A stretch of 64,000 nt of DNA, taken from assembly GCA_905331475.1 (NCBI GenBank), contig CAJNYU010001119.1, positions 1 through 64,000 on the forward strand. Direction: 5' to 3'. Of this stretch, positions 52,890 through 64,000 are shown piece after piece (the stretch's first letter is position 1; the number at the start of each line of letters is the position of its first letter). The stretch is from Rotaria socialis (taxonomy: Eukaryota > Rotifera > Eurotatoria > Philodinida > Philodinidae). Under the pieces are notes generated by a model. The model did not search any database and was not told where the DNA came from. It was given only the letters and a program-made list of their open reading frames with translations. The position numbers were made by a program, and so were the translations under genes.

Positions 52890-53912
52890 CCCCCCCCCAG
52901 GTATTTGGTTTTAGTACAAAATCAATTGCTGGTCATTAGTGAAAAACAAACAATAGACATTTTTTGTTATAAATAAAGTAAACTTACATAGGCTCTCTAC
53001 AAAAATGTATAATACATAGAACCTTACCTGTTGTGCCAAACGATGCATATTTCGATATATTCTCTACTCGTATTAATCCAATATTTATCTATTTGCTTCT
53101 GGTAAGATAAATGTTTGATGAGTTATTAACATAAATTCACTAATTTTTCTGTGTGCATAGTAGCTTCTCTTTCACCAACTGTCAAATTCTTCTGTTAAGC
53201 GTATAAACGAGAAACAAAATGTTTCTTTGTACTTTCGACTATGCTTTACAAGATGGTAGTATTAGATTTTCAAATAGAGAGTTCGAAGCACCCGCCCCTG
53301 AAGTTACACGTTACGCGAACAAGCTGATATATGGTATTCTAAACTACATATCTAGTAAAATGTCAACTTCCTTCTTAATGGAAAAGATAATCTCGCAAAA
53401 TTTAATCAAAAGAAAGATAAATGTATTAATGCTTTTTAAAAGGCTCATTTATTTATTCTTGTAATATGTACGATGTTTTCGAAGAGAATCTATATATTAT
53501 TAGATAATTTTTGACAAACTCTCATATATAGTTTATACAGGTCTCATGGTGATACCACTGAGGACAATAAATAACAGCTGACTCATGCGATCTTAATACT
53601 TCTACCGATTAAATAAACTATTCATTTCATCATTTTTTTTATCAAGAAATCCCTTTTGTCGCTAAAATCTTTTCATTCAAGACTTATGTCAGGTAAAACC
53701 TATAGTATGATTGATTGTTTTAAGATATAACTGAATTAGTAATTTCTGACACAGTCTATTGTGCATCAGAACGAACTTAGTGTCGCTCATTAGAGTTGAA
53801 GTTTTATCTTTCGACAAAATCTAATGATTCATATTGTATATCGAATATTTCAATGAGAATGAACGTTCACTTTCTCAGATAACGAGATTTATAAGAAAGA
53901 ATACGTTCAATT
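52890..53912. other. Gene-poor tract right of the gap
   Basis: An ORF at 53219-53464 has a protein-like start (MFLCTFDYALQDGSIRFSN) but no family and no splice partner. Otherwise AT-rich sequence. Confidence 0.35.
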
Positions 53913-54145
53913 CAGAGGCGTGCACAGGGTAGAACGGTCCTGTCCTATGCTGTAGAACAGGATGAGATTTAGATTTTGTCCTGTCCTACCGCCTGCCTGG
54001 ACGAAGATTGCCAACAGGCGAAAACACGCACAGGTCGAAATTTAGATTTTTGTCCTGTCGTGCCGCCCGCTAGGACCAAGGTAACCAACAGCACAGGCAA
54101 GAACAGGAGAACAAATTATGTCCTGTGCACATCTCTGGTTTAATT
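53905..54145. mobile_element. hAT-like MITE with 8-bp target-site duplication
   Basis: The element proper spans 53913-54137 (225 bp). The left end is CAGAGGCGTGCACAGG; the right end, reverse-complemented, is CAGAGATGTGCACAGG. Flanks are GTTCAATT (53905-53912) and GTTTAATT (54138-54145), an 8-bp duplication with one mismatch. An 8-bp TSD and CAG-type termini are hAT hallmarks. The interior is GC-richer than the surroundings, contains repeated TTTGTCCTGTC and CAACAG(C/G)C-type words, and has no ORF. Confidence 0.8.
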
Positions 54146-55016
54146 CTTTGCTCTTATTATACGTCCTAGCTGAGGACCAGACAAGTCAAAAGTTCCAGTT
54201 CGTAATGTAGTATATTAGACTTGTCATGAATAAAATTTATGTTAAAATATGATATTTAATATTTGATAAGATATATACACTTGAATAGAAACTTATTCAA
54301 ACGGTTTAAACTCAAATAGAAATTGACAAGAAAATAACCTTTGTAATTTTTATCGAATCTTAATAGTCTTTAATTAGTAACATGAATCTCATTTTAACAA
54401 TTTCATTTGACATAAACTTCTTAGTTTTGTGGCAATAAATTTGTCGAAAATATGACTTTTATGCCATTCATATTTCTAATTTTGTAATAAAATATATTCC
54501 GTTAGAATATTGTTATATATTTGATGCATAAAATTTATTTCTCATCGGTTACATACATCTATACGTGTGTAACATAATTGTACTTCATTTCAAAAAGACT
54601 GTTAATAGATAAATTCGTAAATGTATTTCTATCGTTGTGTTTTCAGATTTGTATACGCGAAAATAGTTCAGTCTTTTGATGTATATAGAAATGTTTCTGT
54701 TTAGTGCAAAGTTAAGTATAAAACAATAGATATGACTGTGTCAAAAGATGATGATATTTCTTCGACAGCATGTGGATAAAAATGTTCGAATACTATCATG
54801 GACGACGCAAGCTCAAGTCTCTAGGAGAAGCAATAACTTTTTTAAACTGATCACAATAAAAAGATTTTTATTTCAGAACTCATATATAATCAACTTATTT
54901 ATGCTCAAAATATATTCTTTTATTTTCCGATACGAATTTTCTTACAACAGTACCTAAATCAGTGTCAAACCTACGCTCAATATTTATTAAAGATAAACTG
55001 AATAGCCTAGTTCAAT
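54146..55016. other. AT-rich sequence, no gene
   Basis: Nothing recognised. The ORF at 54748-54957 has no protein-like pattern. Confidence 0.4.
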
Positions 55017-55575
55017 CTCTCTAGAAGAATCCCCGAGAAGTCCTCTGACAAATCCCTGGGAACTCATGACAAGGGGTCCCCAGAAGTTATCAGGAGCTTA
55101 GCGATTTCTTAGGCTTTTCTAAATTGTTTTACTTTTTATTAGCTTCCCGTGAACCGAAATCCATCTTTTCCAATCTGCCTTTGTCCAACAGGACCTTCTA
55201 CCTAAGCCATTTATTATACCACGTCTCAGTGGATAACTCCTGCGATTGTTAAATCACCTGAAAATGGTGAGTTATTGCTAAGAGCGCATAGGTCGAAGTT
55301 CAAATGATATTTATCACTTGGACAAAACTTAATGTTAAAAATAAAAAGTTAGTTCTTCTTATTTTTTAGTTTCTTATATACTTCCATAAGCGCAAAAGAA
55401 AACGATAAATATATTCCTACACTCTCTGATAATCCCCCCCCCCAGAGAGCTTTAGTTATTTTACTACCGCGTAAAATTCTGTGACTCACTTCGGATTTTT
55501 TAGGGAGCCTCCAGTGAGTCCCTAGGGATTTCCCAGTTTTCCGAGGACTCTCCGATGATTTTGCGAGGGAGAGTC
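55017..55575. repeat. Inverted-repeat-bounded segment (~560 bp), possible MITE
   Basis: About 55017-55085 contains CCCCGAGAAGTCCTC and AATCCCTGGGAACTCA. The reverse complement of about 55499-55575 contains GGAGAGTCCTCGGAAAA and AATCCCTAGGGACTCA. These are related sequences in opposite orientation. Exact ends and a target duplication could not be set. A C-run lies inside at about 55434-55443. Confidence 0.42.
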
Positions 55576-56154
55576 GATTAGGGTTAAATCTTTCTTTAAT
55601 TGATAATATACTTACATCTAACACAGCATAAAATGAACTAACAAGAAAACTATCTTTAGCACATTATGTGGTTACTACAACATCACCAGCATATAAATAT
55701 ATATTAACGTAGTAAATAAAACTATACAAAAATCGAACAAAAAACAAAATGATGAGAGCTGATTGAAAGTTGCTCTCTGAATCCCAGAAAAGCAAAAACT
55801 GATCTTTATTTTAGTCCTATCAAGTGGTGCTAATCGACTTTGAATTTCTTGGGGAAGATAAATGTCCGACATACACGATGCAATTAGTCTCAGGAGAAAA
55901 AATAAGCTTCACAGCAGCGGAACATTTTACAAAAAAACTATCTGAATATCGGGATATCAGAGGCAGCTTTAAAAAATGTATTGCTCCTCTTCGAATACAT
56001 GATGCGCCGCCTACTCTCAATAGTATGAAAGAAACGAAAAATAAGAGATTGCTCTTCGTAATAATATACAGGACTAGTGGCAGCTGTGACTCTGATTATA
56101 TGTGAAAAACAAAGGCAGGCGCATCTTTGACAAATTTTCCAAGAGTAACTATAC

Positions 56155-56781
56155 ATGGAAAAAAGTTTTTTTCCTAATCGTGCTCTTTTCTGGTCATTTT
56201 TGGCCAATGTCATATATCTTATTGGTATGATTGGTTATTTTTTAATGGATGTATTTGATTATGTACATCCAAATGCCATTAATTTATCTTTATCTTCATG
56301 TATCTATGTTGTTCTTGCTGGTATATTCGTAATTGACGCTAACTTACAGACATTATCAGTTTACAATACTAGTAGAAATGCTTATCGATACTATGCTATG
56401 GTTCTATCTTCTATATTTGATCAAGTCGGAAGTCAGGCTTATTTTATTGGTGCATTATTTATGGCAACAGCTTTAACAAATTCAAATACAATCACTATAT
56501 GCAATGAAGTCGGCGTTTCGGCTTTTGTAGCGGCTGCTGCAATCAATATGCTAGTTCCGGGATCGCATATTTTACATTTGTGGGCCAATAGTCTGAACTT
56601 GTTAGGGTCACTATGTTATGTCTTAGCAATAATTATAACTAATGTGGCATTAGCACGAACTATTGTTATTGTTGGTGATTGCATTTACGTTATTGATGCA
56701 ATTTTATACATGATATATTGGTTTATCAATCGACGAATGACTACGTTCGAAGAAGAACAAGTTCTACCAGTGTCGAAATAG
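56155..56781 (+). CDS. Intronless multipass membrane protein, unknown family (208 aa)
   Basis: Single-exon ORF with six predicted membrane segments: about residues 10-33 (LFWSFLANVIYLIGMIGYFL), 42-66, 82-108, 122-145, 146-167 and 168-192, then a short charged tail ending EEEQVLPVSK. The N-terminus is short and cytosol-like (MEKSFFPNRA). Aromatic and small residues dominate the helices. No family is recognised: it is not a tetraspanin (no CCG) nor a typical GPCR. It lies in a gene-poor stretch beside repeats and has no introns, which could mean recent acquisition or retroposition. The in-frame reading is long and uninterrupted, so it is very probably a real gene. Confidence 0.7.
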   Translation: MEKSFFPNRALFWSFLANVIYLIGMIGYFLMDVFDYVHPNAINLSLSSCIYVVLAGIFVIDANLQTLSVYNTSRNAYRYYAMVLSSIFDQVGSQAYFIGALFMATALTNSNTITICNEVGVSAFVAAAAINMLVPGSHILHLWANSLNLLGSLCYVLAIIITNVALARTIVIVGDCIYVIDAILYMIYWFINRRMTTFEEEQVLPVSK

Positions 56782-58094
56782 TCCAATAATTATTTCAACT
56801 TTTCAAGGCTAAATAATTGAACTAAAGATATGATCTATTTTACCCTTTCCATTTTCTTTAATGTATTTTATTTGAATTTCATGCAATTAGGGTATACGGC
56901 TAAAGATAAAAGCATTTGAAAAAATCGCTCTCGAAATATACATAGCCCGACAACTCAAGTTTGATTCTTTGAAGCAACATTCTTATCGTACATTTTCTGC
57001 CATTGAAAATGATAGTTGATATGGAAAATCTTATTTTTAGAAAATGATACAATGACATCGAGGAGCGACGATACATAAATACTGTTAGACAATTTATTAT
57101 TAGTTTTCTTTGAACATGTTGATCTCGAAACGCTTCCATCAGTTTACAATCGGTATAGTACAGAAGTTTCTAGTCGATTCTCATTCATCGAAGCGAAATA
57201 AATGCTTTCTCTAAGGTTGCCTTCATACTCACACATTCATTTTCATAAATTCTTTAATGAAAACGGTTATGAGAGGAAAATATGTGTATACTGTGGTGCA
57301 GATCGATCATATTCTCTTTTCAATTTTTAATGGTATTGAAAGTCGTTTTCTCGGGCATAGGAAATTTCATATTTGTTGCAATTTCAACATTGCCGGTAAT
57401 ACGAGGAGCCTAAAAAGTGATTTCTAGTGCTTAGCCCTTGGACATCCAGCAGGAGAAAAAATCGAATTTAGTAGTGAGTTTACTTGAGTGACTTTGCAAG
57501 GCACAGATTAACATTGTTACATATACACACGTATTCTTAGTTAAAGAACATGTTTGAAAAAGTGACTGATAGTTATGCTGTGTTCTAGATGCTTTTTTCG
57601 CACGTTCACGTTTCTTATTGTTAAATTTCTCTTCGGTCAAGGAAAATTTCCAAGTTTTTTTTTCTTGACATCCATTTATCAATAATTGTCAATCAAAGGC
57701 TGATAAAAAGTAGTTCATATAATATATTTTAATAGAGTTCTCTTTTTTTTGGTTTATTTTTTATAAGTTAAAGCATAACACAGTATCAGCAAAAATGTCA
57801 CTCGTTCGCGAAGTAATCCCTTCCATTTCAAACAAACTATCCACATGCATCTAAACTGTATCAACAATAGTAACAACAACTGAAGCAAAAAAAAATACTC
57901 AACTTAGCAATAAATAATGGAAATAGAGTAGGAAAGAAATGATTATTACATATCTATGTATACATATATGAAGCGAACGAGTGAGACTGAGAAAATAAAT
58001 GATTATGGCTCATTCGCCAAGTTCGTTTGTAAATAAGTTGCATTATTATATTAATTTTTGGCAAAACCAGTTCATGTAGATATATATTTCAAGT
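56782..58094. other. Intergenic region
   Basis: 3' flanks of the membrane protein and of RAB33. No gene or repeat recognised. Confidence 0.4.
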
Positions 58095-59466
58095 TTAGCA
58101 CATGCAATAATTTGCATCATTTGACGACATAGGTGATGATGTTATTGAAACGTTACGATGTGCATATAGTTTCGGTTGTGACATAAGAGGTTTTGAATGT
58201 TTAAGTTTATGTGCAATTAACATAAATATTGAATTGACATGATCTTGATGTTCATCTGCTTTAGCTGATGTTTCAAATAATGGCATATTGTGAGCATCCT
58301 AGAACAATAAAAATGAAAAATTATTTAACGCTTTCTTTGAAACCAATTTAAATATAAATATACAGCAAATCGTTGAGCTACACTATTGGGAACGACAACT
58401 TCCTCAGAAGGCACATCGCATTTGTTTCCGACTAAAACACGTGGCAAATCTTGATCAAGTACATGTTTGTCGCATTCACTTATCCATACAGGAAGATTTT
58501 CAAATGAAGCCAAATTGGTAACATCATAAACGTACACAACAGCATGAACATTTCGATAGTAATGATTGATCATTGATCGACGAAATCTTTCTATCAAAAA
58601 AGTTTAATTAGCGTATATGAAATTTATTAAATATTGTCGCTCTTTCCCTGAGCGACAGTCGGTTTGGAAAATTTTATTGGAATCAATTTAGATACTCTGG
58701 AGAATAGCTCAAGATCTTATCTATAATAAATGAGATTTGTTTTATTCGTTGAGCCGTTTTTTACGAGAAATTCTAACGATTTCCATCGTTATCTACTTGA
58801 ACAAAAATAACCCATCTCCCGAGGGACAAAGAAATTGCTTTCTTTGAAAAGGTCACATCAAGTTGCCAGATATAAGAATTTTCCTTTTTCGAATAAACAC
58901 GTGTGTGACTATTATGGAAAAGAAGACCACTTGAACAATTGAAGTACAGTCTTTTAGAGTTTTTTAAGTGATCGAATTTTTTAAAGCTTTTTACTCCATT
59001 TGAAAATGTCTACAAATAGATTGTAAAAACGTACCTTGTCCAGCTGTATCCCAAATTTGAAGCTAAAGAAAAAAATATAAATAGATGGTAATTGATGCCT
59101 ATATTTTCAATTCAAGATTTACTTTAAATACTTCATCGTCGATTTCCAATGTTTTTTCTCGAAAATCCACACCTAACAAACGTAATAGTTCAGTCATTTA
59201 CGCATAGCATGCGTGATGAACTATGAAATCTTACCAATAGTTGCTTCAGTTTTTTCAGGAAACTTTCCTGAACAGAATCGATATGTCAAACATGTTTTAC
59301 CTGAAATGAATGAAAAACAAAATCTATGTTAAATAACCATTGTTCAAACATCGTCGATTTCCGTACCAACGTGTGAATCTCCAATGACAATAATTTTAAA
59401 TATTCGTTTTGGTCGGTCATGATCTCCAAAAACAGTTGTATCTGGTGGGGCAATCGAGTCTGTCAT
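58095..59466 (-). CDS. RAB33: RAB33-type small GTPase (6 exons)
   Basis: Exons in transcript order: 59466-59367, 59300-59235, 59172-59123, 59062-59035, 58590-58364, 58298-58095, 224 aa (human RAB33B about 229). It is a Golgi/autophagy Rab. Motifs are the P-loop [20 protein letters not shown], switch I EATIGVDFREK, WDTAGQERFRRSM (split by an intron), [15 protein letters not shown]4 [15 protein letters not shown] and a C-terminal CMC prenylation motif. [21 protein letters not shown] and [10 protein letters not shown] are close to RAB33A/B. The A/B choice cannot be made. A splice acceptor lies 5 nt before the ATG (AG at 59472-59473 on the complement). The intron 59034-58591 is 444 bp. Confidence 0.93.
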
Positions 59467-59759
59467 TTTATCTACGAAAAAAAATTGTTTTCGCAGTCAA
59501 AATATTATCTAATTCATATTATCAACATTCCTGATATAAAAGTCTAACGAAGAAAAAAGAAGAAAGAAATGAACAATATTCTATAATAGCCCGTACAAGT
59601 ATTTTAATAAATATACATATAGATTTTAATAAATAATATATAGAAGATAGTAATATCTAAGAAAAAAGAAAAAAGAAATAGTAAAATCAGAGCTACATCT
59701 ATGGAATAGTACCAATCGACTACAAAAATGAATAGACGCTTTTAGCCAATAAAAATGTC
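59467..59759. other. Short intergenic region
   Basis: AT-rich 293 bp between the start of RAB33 and the stop of the kelch gene. It must hold the RAB33 promoter and the kelch 3' UTR. Confidence 0.4.
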
Positions 59760-62700
59760 TCATGAAAGAACAAGGCGACTTAATTGATGACAACTAGCTG
59801 ATACATCTTTGTTACGTTTAGCAAATAAATTTGATGAAGATAAAGTATAAGAACTACTAGTAAGTGTAGATAATGATGAAAAAGAATGTGAAGAAGATGA
59901 TGATGATGTTGGCGATGATGATTGACGAATAGAATTTGGAACATGAATAAGACAAGCACCGGCTCTCTTTGTTCCCAAAGTTGGACACTAAAAATCAATA
60001 TAAATTGACATTATTTCTTAAGAAAAATCTTCTTTTTCCTTACTTTTATCCATTGATCAAGATCTGGATCATATTGTTCAACTTCATCAAGTACTTTACC
60101 ATCAAATCCACCAGCAATATATAATTTATCGCTAACTGTCGTTATTGCTAAAGCTTCTTTTGGTCTATTTAACGAAGTAATTAATGTCCATTGATCACAC
60201 CTTGAATCGTAACGTTCACCATCATCATGTCGAACAGTACATTTATTTGTTGCTGATGATTCATGACCACCTATCGCAAATAAAAATCCATTGCAAGCGG
60301 CAACAGCTACACCCCCACGACGTTTCTGCATTGGTGCACATGGCGACCAACGATTGGTATGTGGATCATAAGATTCTGTCTCACGAAGACCTGCAGCACC
60401 ATCTCGACCTCCAACAGCATAAATTCTTCAAAACAAAGAAAAAAAATGAAGTCAAATAATATTTATCCACTGAAAAAATAATCTCAGTTGTAATTGAATA
60501 CTAGTGCGATGATTCAATCGATTATTGTATTATGATCCGATTCTAACAGGAAAACAAATTTCACTGCGCAAATTAAATATTACCGATTTTCAAGTACAGC
60601 AACACCAAGTGAACATCGTACATTAGCCATAGAAGAAACATATGACCATGCACAAGTCTCTGGGTCGAAACGTTCAACTGTACTAAGAAAACTCCATCCA
60701 TCGTGACCGCCAATCGCATATAATGGTCCACCAATACAACCAACACCTAAGCCATGACGATTCGTAAGCATGGGTGGTCCAACATTCCATGTTTTCTTTT
60801 GGAAATCAAATAATTCTGTACTATTTAATCTAGAGAATAGCAAAAAGATGTTGAAGATAAAGTATAGAAAACAAATTAACTGACGTTTTGAGCCCATCGC
60901 GTCCACCACATACATATAGTTTCTTATTTAAGATAACACAAGCAAACTGCCAACGACGCGTATTCAAATGACCATCGAGTTGCCAAGAACGAGTTCGAAA
61001 ATCGTATCGTTCAATGGTTTGTGGACCTAATTTCAAGCGTATAATCATTTAGTGAATTAATAAGATAATCATATACGATTTCGTTTTGTGTTACCTTTAG
61101 TAGTATCCATGCCGCCAAGACAATATAGAGAGCCTAATGTTGCTTTTCTAGGTTTAGTTCTTATTGATTGCATTGCTGAACGTTTCTCTGGCGCTAAATG
61201 ATAGCGCATAGTCTCAACAATGAGCATCTGACATAAAGGATCATCTTTGAATGCTTGATTTGTATCAATATGATCTGTTAGGTACTATTTAGAAAAACAA
61301 AGATGTATTATTAAAGTTCTAAAACAAAAAAACCGAAAGAAGAGTTAGAGATTACTTTTTTATTAATTAAAGGAAGTTTGATTAAGCCAAATAATTGTGC
61401 TAAACGGTCACTTCGTCGTTTTTGATCATAATCAATCCACGAGAGGAATGCTTCAAAGACTATTTCTTCACATTGTACATTGATTTCATCTGAGATAAAA
61501 AAAAAGAATATATATATATCTTTATAAGATGTTCTTTCACGTATTTTTTCCTATATGATTATAGTTAAATATTGGATACACTTCATTGATACGAAAAAGA
61601 TCAAATTCAAACGAATCTCTTATATGAATATTGACACTTACTAATCAACAGTATCAAGGAAAAAAAGTAATAATATCAGATAGTGTAAATGCATAGATCG
61701 GAGAACTTAAAAAGAAGTTTGCAGCAATATAAAATCTTTTTCTTATATCTCTATACAGAGAAATCGATAAAATTTAAATCTTTCTTTTTTCTCTGAAAAC
61801 ATTCGTGGTTAAATTCTCTATTTAAATAGAAGTTTGTAAGACACAAAGTGAAGACTTACTTAATAGTGCAATGGCTCAATATTCAAGCAATGATTCTATT
61901 ACTTCTTGTGCAGATACTACCCCATGAATAAATAATTGACTTTTTAATTCTCAATTAACGTAGTGTTCACTTTTCTGAAAAAATATAATTGAAAATTCCT
62001 AGCGATTGTTTCAGATCATTTCTTATGAGTATCAATGGTGAGTGACTTCATCGTTTGTCATTTTCCTGTAAAGTATCATCAAGAACATGCTTTCTTTTTT
62101 ACTTGTATGCTTTTCCTATTTTAAGAGAAGGTAATTTCCTCACTATTGTTTTTGCAAAGATGAGTCATTTTGTTTTGTATGAAATCAGAAGTGAAAATAG
62201 ATTTTGACTCACAAAGGCTTGCACAATCGAGTAATTTCCTATTATAATGTAACAATAAATGTTATTTTTTATTCTCGGAATAATTGAGACTTAGTGAATC
62301 AGAATAATATTTATTTAAGGGCTTATAGAATCACAAGCATGACTCAATAACTAAAGCAAATATATCGAGTTCCGTGATGGGAAACGACGTGTGCTGTATT
62401 TTTTTTATCAGTGAAAGTGAAACCTTCTCCATAAATTAATTCTTGGCTAGAATATTATCAGAATCTGTCAATAGACACGTTCAGTAAGATTTTGCTTAGA
62501 GGATCAGACGATGCATTGACCAAGAAAATATTCAAAATTAATTATGTTTTTTTTATATTTCTGGTATTTTACTTTCTACAGTTCATTATTTCTATTCTTC
62601 GTTACTAGTAGAAAGCAAATGTAAAGTCAAAAATGATTTTACAATCAGAAAAACTTATGCTAGACTATTTATGATGTAAATGAAAACAAAGCAGAAGAAA

Positions 62701-63490
62701 TATGAGATAGAAAACCGACTTACCAGATATCAAAAGTTGTTTAAGTTCATCAAATGATAGCTCAAAAAATTCATGATTATTTTGAATTAAATCTGTAAAA
62801 TGTTCCTATTGAAACAAAAATGAGATAATTAAAATAATCTTGACTGAAAAAAATTATTTTAATTTACAAGAACATAATTCCAAGAAGTTTTTGTTAATTC
62901 ATCTAGGTCATGTTGTAACGCGAATTTATGTATACCAAGACAATTAGATGGATGAAGTTGCTTTTCAATATATTTACAGCAAGTTTCAACTATTTCAGAA
63001 ATATTAAACAGATGTGCCGCGCGAAGAACATTTGTAACATTATCTTGATGAATTTCCAAACGGCCTAATGAATATTTCAAATTTTCAAATACAAAAGAAT
63101 TTTATTCATTGAAATAGTTCTACCTTCATAGGCGTATAAGATAAGTTTTTCAAGTGCATCTGGATCAATATCATTGATGACGATCTCACGCTGTTTTGTT
63201 TCAAGCATATTACTTTCAAACATAGCTCGAAAATAATCAGATAAAGTTGCAACAACAAGGCGATGAGCTGCAATACGCTGTTTTATGTGTCCATGACCGC
63301 AGACAAAAACAACATCGCATAGAAAGCCTTGTCGAAAATAAGATGCAATTTTTGAAACAGTACGTGTTGCATGATCAGATATTGTCACATGTTGTTGTTG
63401 TTCATCGTATCGATCCGACATTGTTATTATCGATGAAACATAATCATCTGAATCAACAGTTGAAGTAGGAGCACCAAAAGTGAATGCCAT
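59760..63490 (-). CDS. Kelch-like BTB-BACK-Kelch protein (KLHL1/4/5-like)
   Basis: Probable substrate adaptor of a CUL3 ubiquitin ligase. ATG at 63490 (MAFTFGAPTST). BTB: GFLCDVVFVCG, IAAHRLVVATLSDYFRAMF and ALEKLILYAYEG. BACK: VLRAAHLFNISEIVETCCKYIEKQL, GIHKFALQHDLDEL and FEAFLSWIDYDQKRRSDRLAQLF. Then six kelch repeats with GG motifs, e.g. LYCLGGMD, LYVCGGRDGLKT, LYAIGGHDGWSFLSTVERFD, IYAVGGRDGAAGLRETE, LFAIGGHESS and LYIAGGFDGKVLDEVEQYD. The C-terminal Ser-rich tail follows the last blade. The order and HDGWSFLSTVER are like KLHL1/4/5. At least eight exons; the intron about 62723-61493 is 1.2 kb, far longer than the rest. Stop at 59760-59762. Confidence 0.9.
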
Positions 63491-64000
63491 ATTTTTTTAA
63501 TCGCTTATCTGAATAAATTGTTAGATATAATAAGCCTTTTTCATCAATTTTTCTTCCTTTCATACATACCGCAATGCTGGCAGACACATTTTTCTTTTTT
63601 TTTTTATTGACACGCTTTTTCTTTCTCCTATCTGACGTGTGGCAACAAATCTACAAAAAAAATTGAAATAAAAAGTACTCTGATTGTCAACCATTCTCAT
63701 ATGTACATACAAATAGAAGAGCAAAACTCTTTTTTTTTTCTGAAAACGTTTAATTTTTCTAGAAAAAAGCATAAAATACAATGAGCAAAATAAACACAAC
63801 AGTCACACACTCACATAAAAGAGAAAAAAATATATATGCTTTTTTCACTGTACTTTTGTACCATCACCAATCATGACTAAGATCGACTTTCGTTTTCCTC
63901 ATTGTCGATGCATCCGATGATAGCAAAAATAAAACTACATCGTCATCTTTTAATGTATGAATGCTCAATCGTATGATGATCATAATTACGTCAAGAAACA
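63491..64000. other. 5' flank of the kelch gene
   Basis: AT-rich with T-runs; must contain the promoter or 5' exon. No separate gene seen to the window end. Confidence 0.4.

Noticed and set aside
50931..52900. A ~2 kb transposon bounded by GGCGTAACC words and G/C runs
   Set aside because: The words are in direct, not inverted, orientation, no target duplication was found and the gap prevents checking the right end.
53219..53464. 81-codon plus-strand ORF as a gene
   Set aside because: Plausible start but Lys/Ile-rich second half, no family, no splice partners.
55225..55300. tRNA-like stretch (A-box-like CAGTGG and T-loop-like GTTCAAAT)
   Set aside because: No acceptor stem or anticodon stem can be paired; at most a decayed tRNA-derived sequence.

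Overview
The window reads as a gene-dense, clearly AT-rich eukaryotic nuclear contig, most likely from a bdelloid rotifer (Adineta/Rotaria type). The reasons are metazoan-only genes (focal adhesion kinase, KLF, RAB33, KLHL, TMEM164), many very short GT-AG introns of roughly 45-70 bp, single-exon and intron-bearing genes of bacterial type mixed among them, short terminal-inverted-repeat elements, and several genes with a 3' splice acceptor only 0-8 nt before the ATG, as expected under spliced-leader trans-splicing, which is known in bdelloids. The species call is inference: no rRNA or marker gene is present.

Left end (1-7.4 kb), sparse and accessory: a hAT-like terminal repeat and a BED-finger fragment, a small BEN-like gene, then two single-exon genes of bacterial type. 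These are a DUF3225/AtzH-HpxZ-like protein (2696-3115) and a biuret-hydrolase-like cysteine hydrolase (5555-6241). Two short TIR elements lie between them. In bacteria both families work in the breakdown of carboxylated ureas, biuret and oxalurate, so their proximity is the most interesting signal here.

7.4-17.7 kb, dense core genes: two tandem ACSF3-like malonyl-CoA synthetase genes (+), then TMEM164, mitochondrial ribosomal protein uL30m and the spliceosomal WD40 protein PLRG1 (all -). 17.7-21.4 kb has no gene but holds a ~620 bp imperfect inverted repeat. 21.4-25.2 kb: a small secreted Cys-rich orphan (+) and a zinc alcohol dehydrogenase (-) that resembles the bacterial phosphonate-operon type but carries animal introns.

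25.8-30.4 kb: a complete 18-exon focal adhesion kinase. 31-38 kb: a small ORF, an EEF1AKMT4/METTL-type methyltransferase (-), a disordered small protein and a B-box protein with a propeller-like C-terminus. 38.6-42.7 kb: a large secreted VWA7-like protein and a ZDHHC16-like palmitoyltransferase (-). 44.6-50.5 kb: a KLF transcription factor (+), RCC1 (-) and RNMT cap methyltransferase (-). 50.5-56.1 kb is a second gene-poor tract with a 10-N gap between G and C runs, a hAT-like MITE with an 8-bp target duplication and a further inverted repeat. 56.1-64 kb: an intronless six-TM orphan (+), RAB33 (-) and a kelch-like KLHL gene (-).

Exon coordinates were derived by hand from splice-site consensus, reading frame and remembered family sequences. 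No alignment or database search was run.
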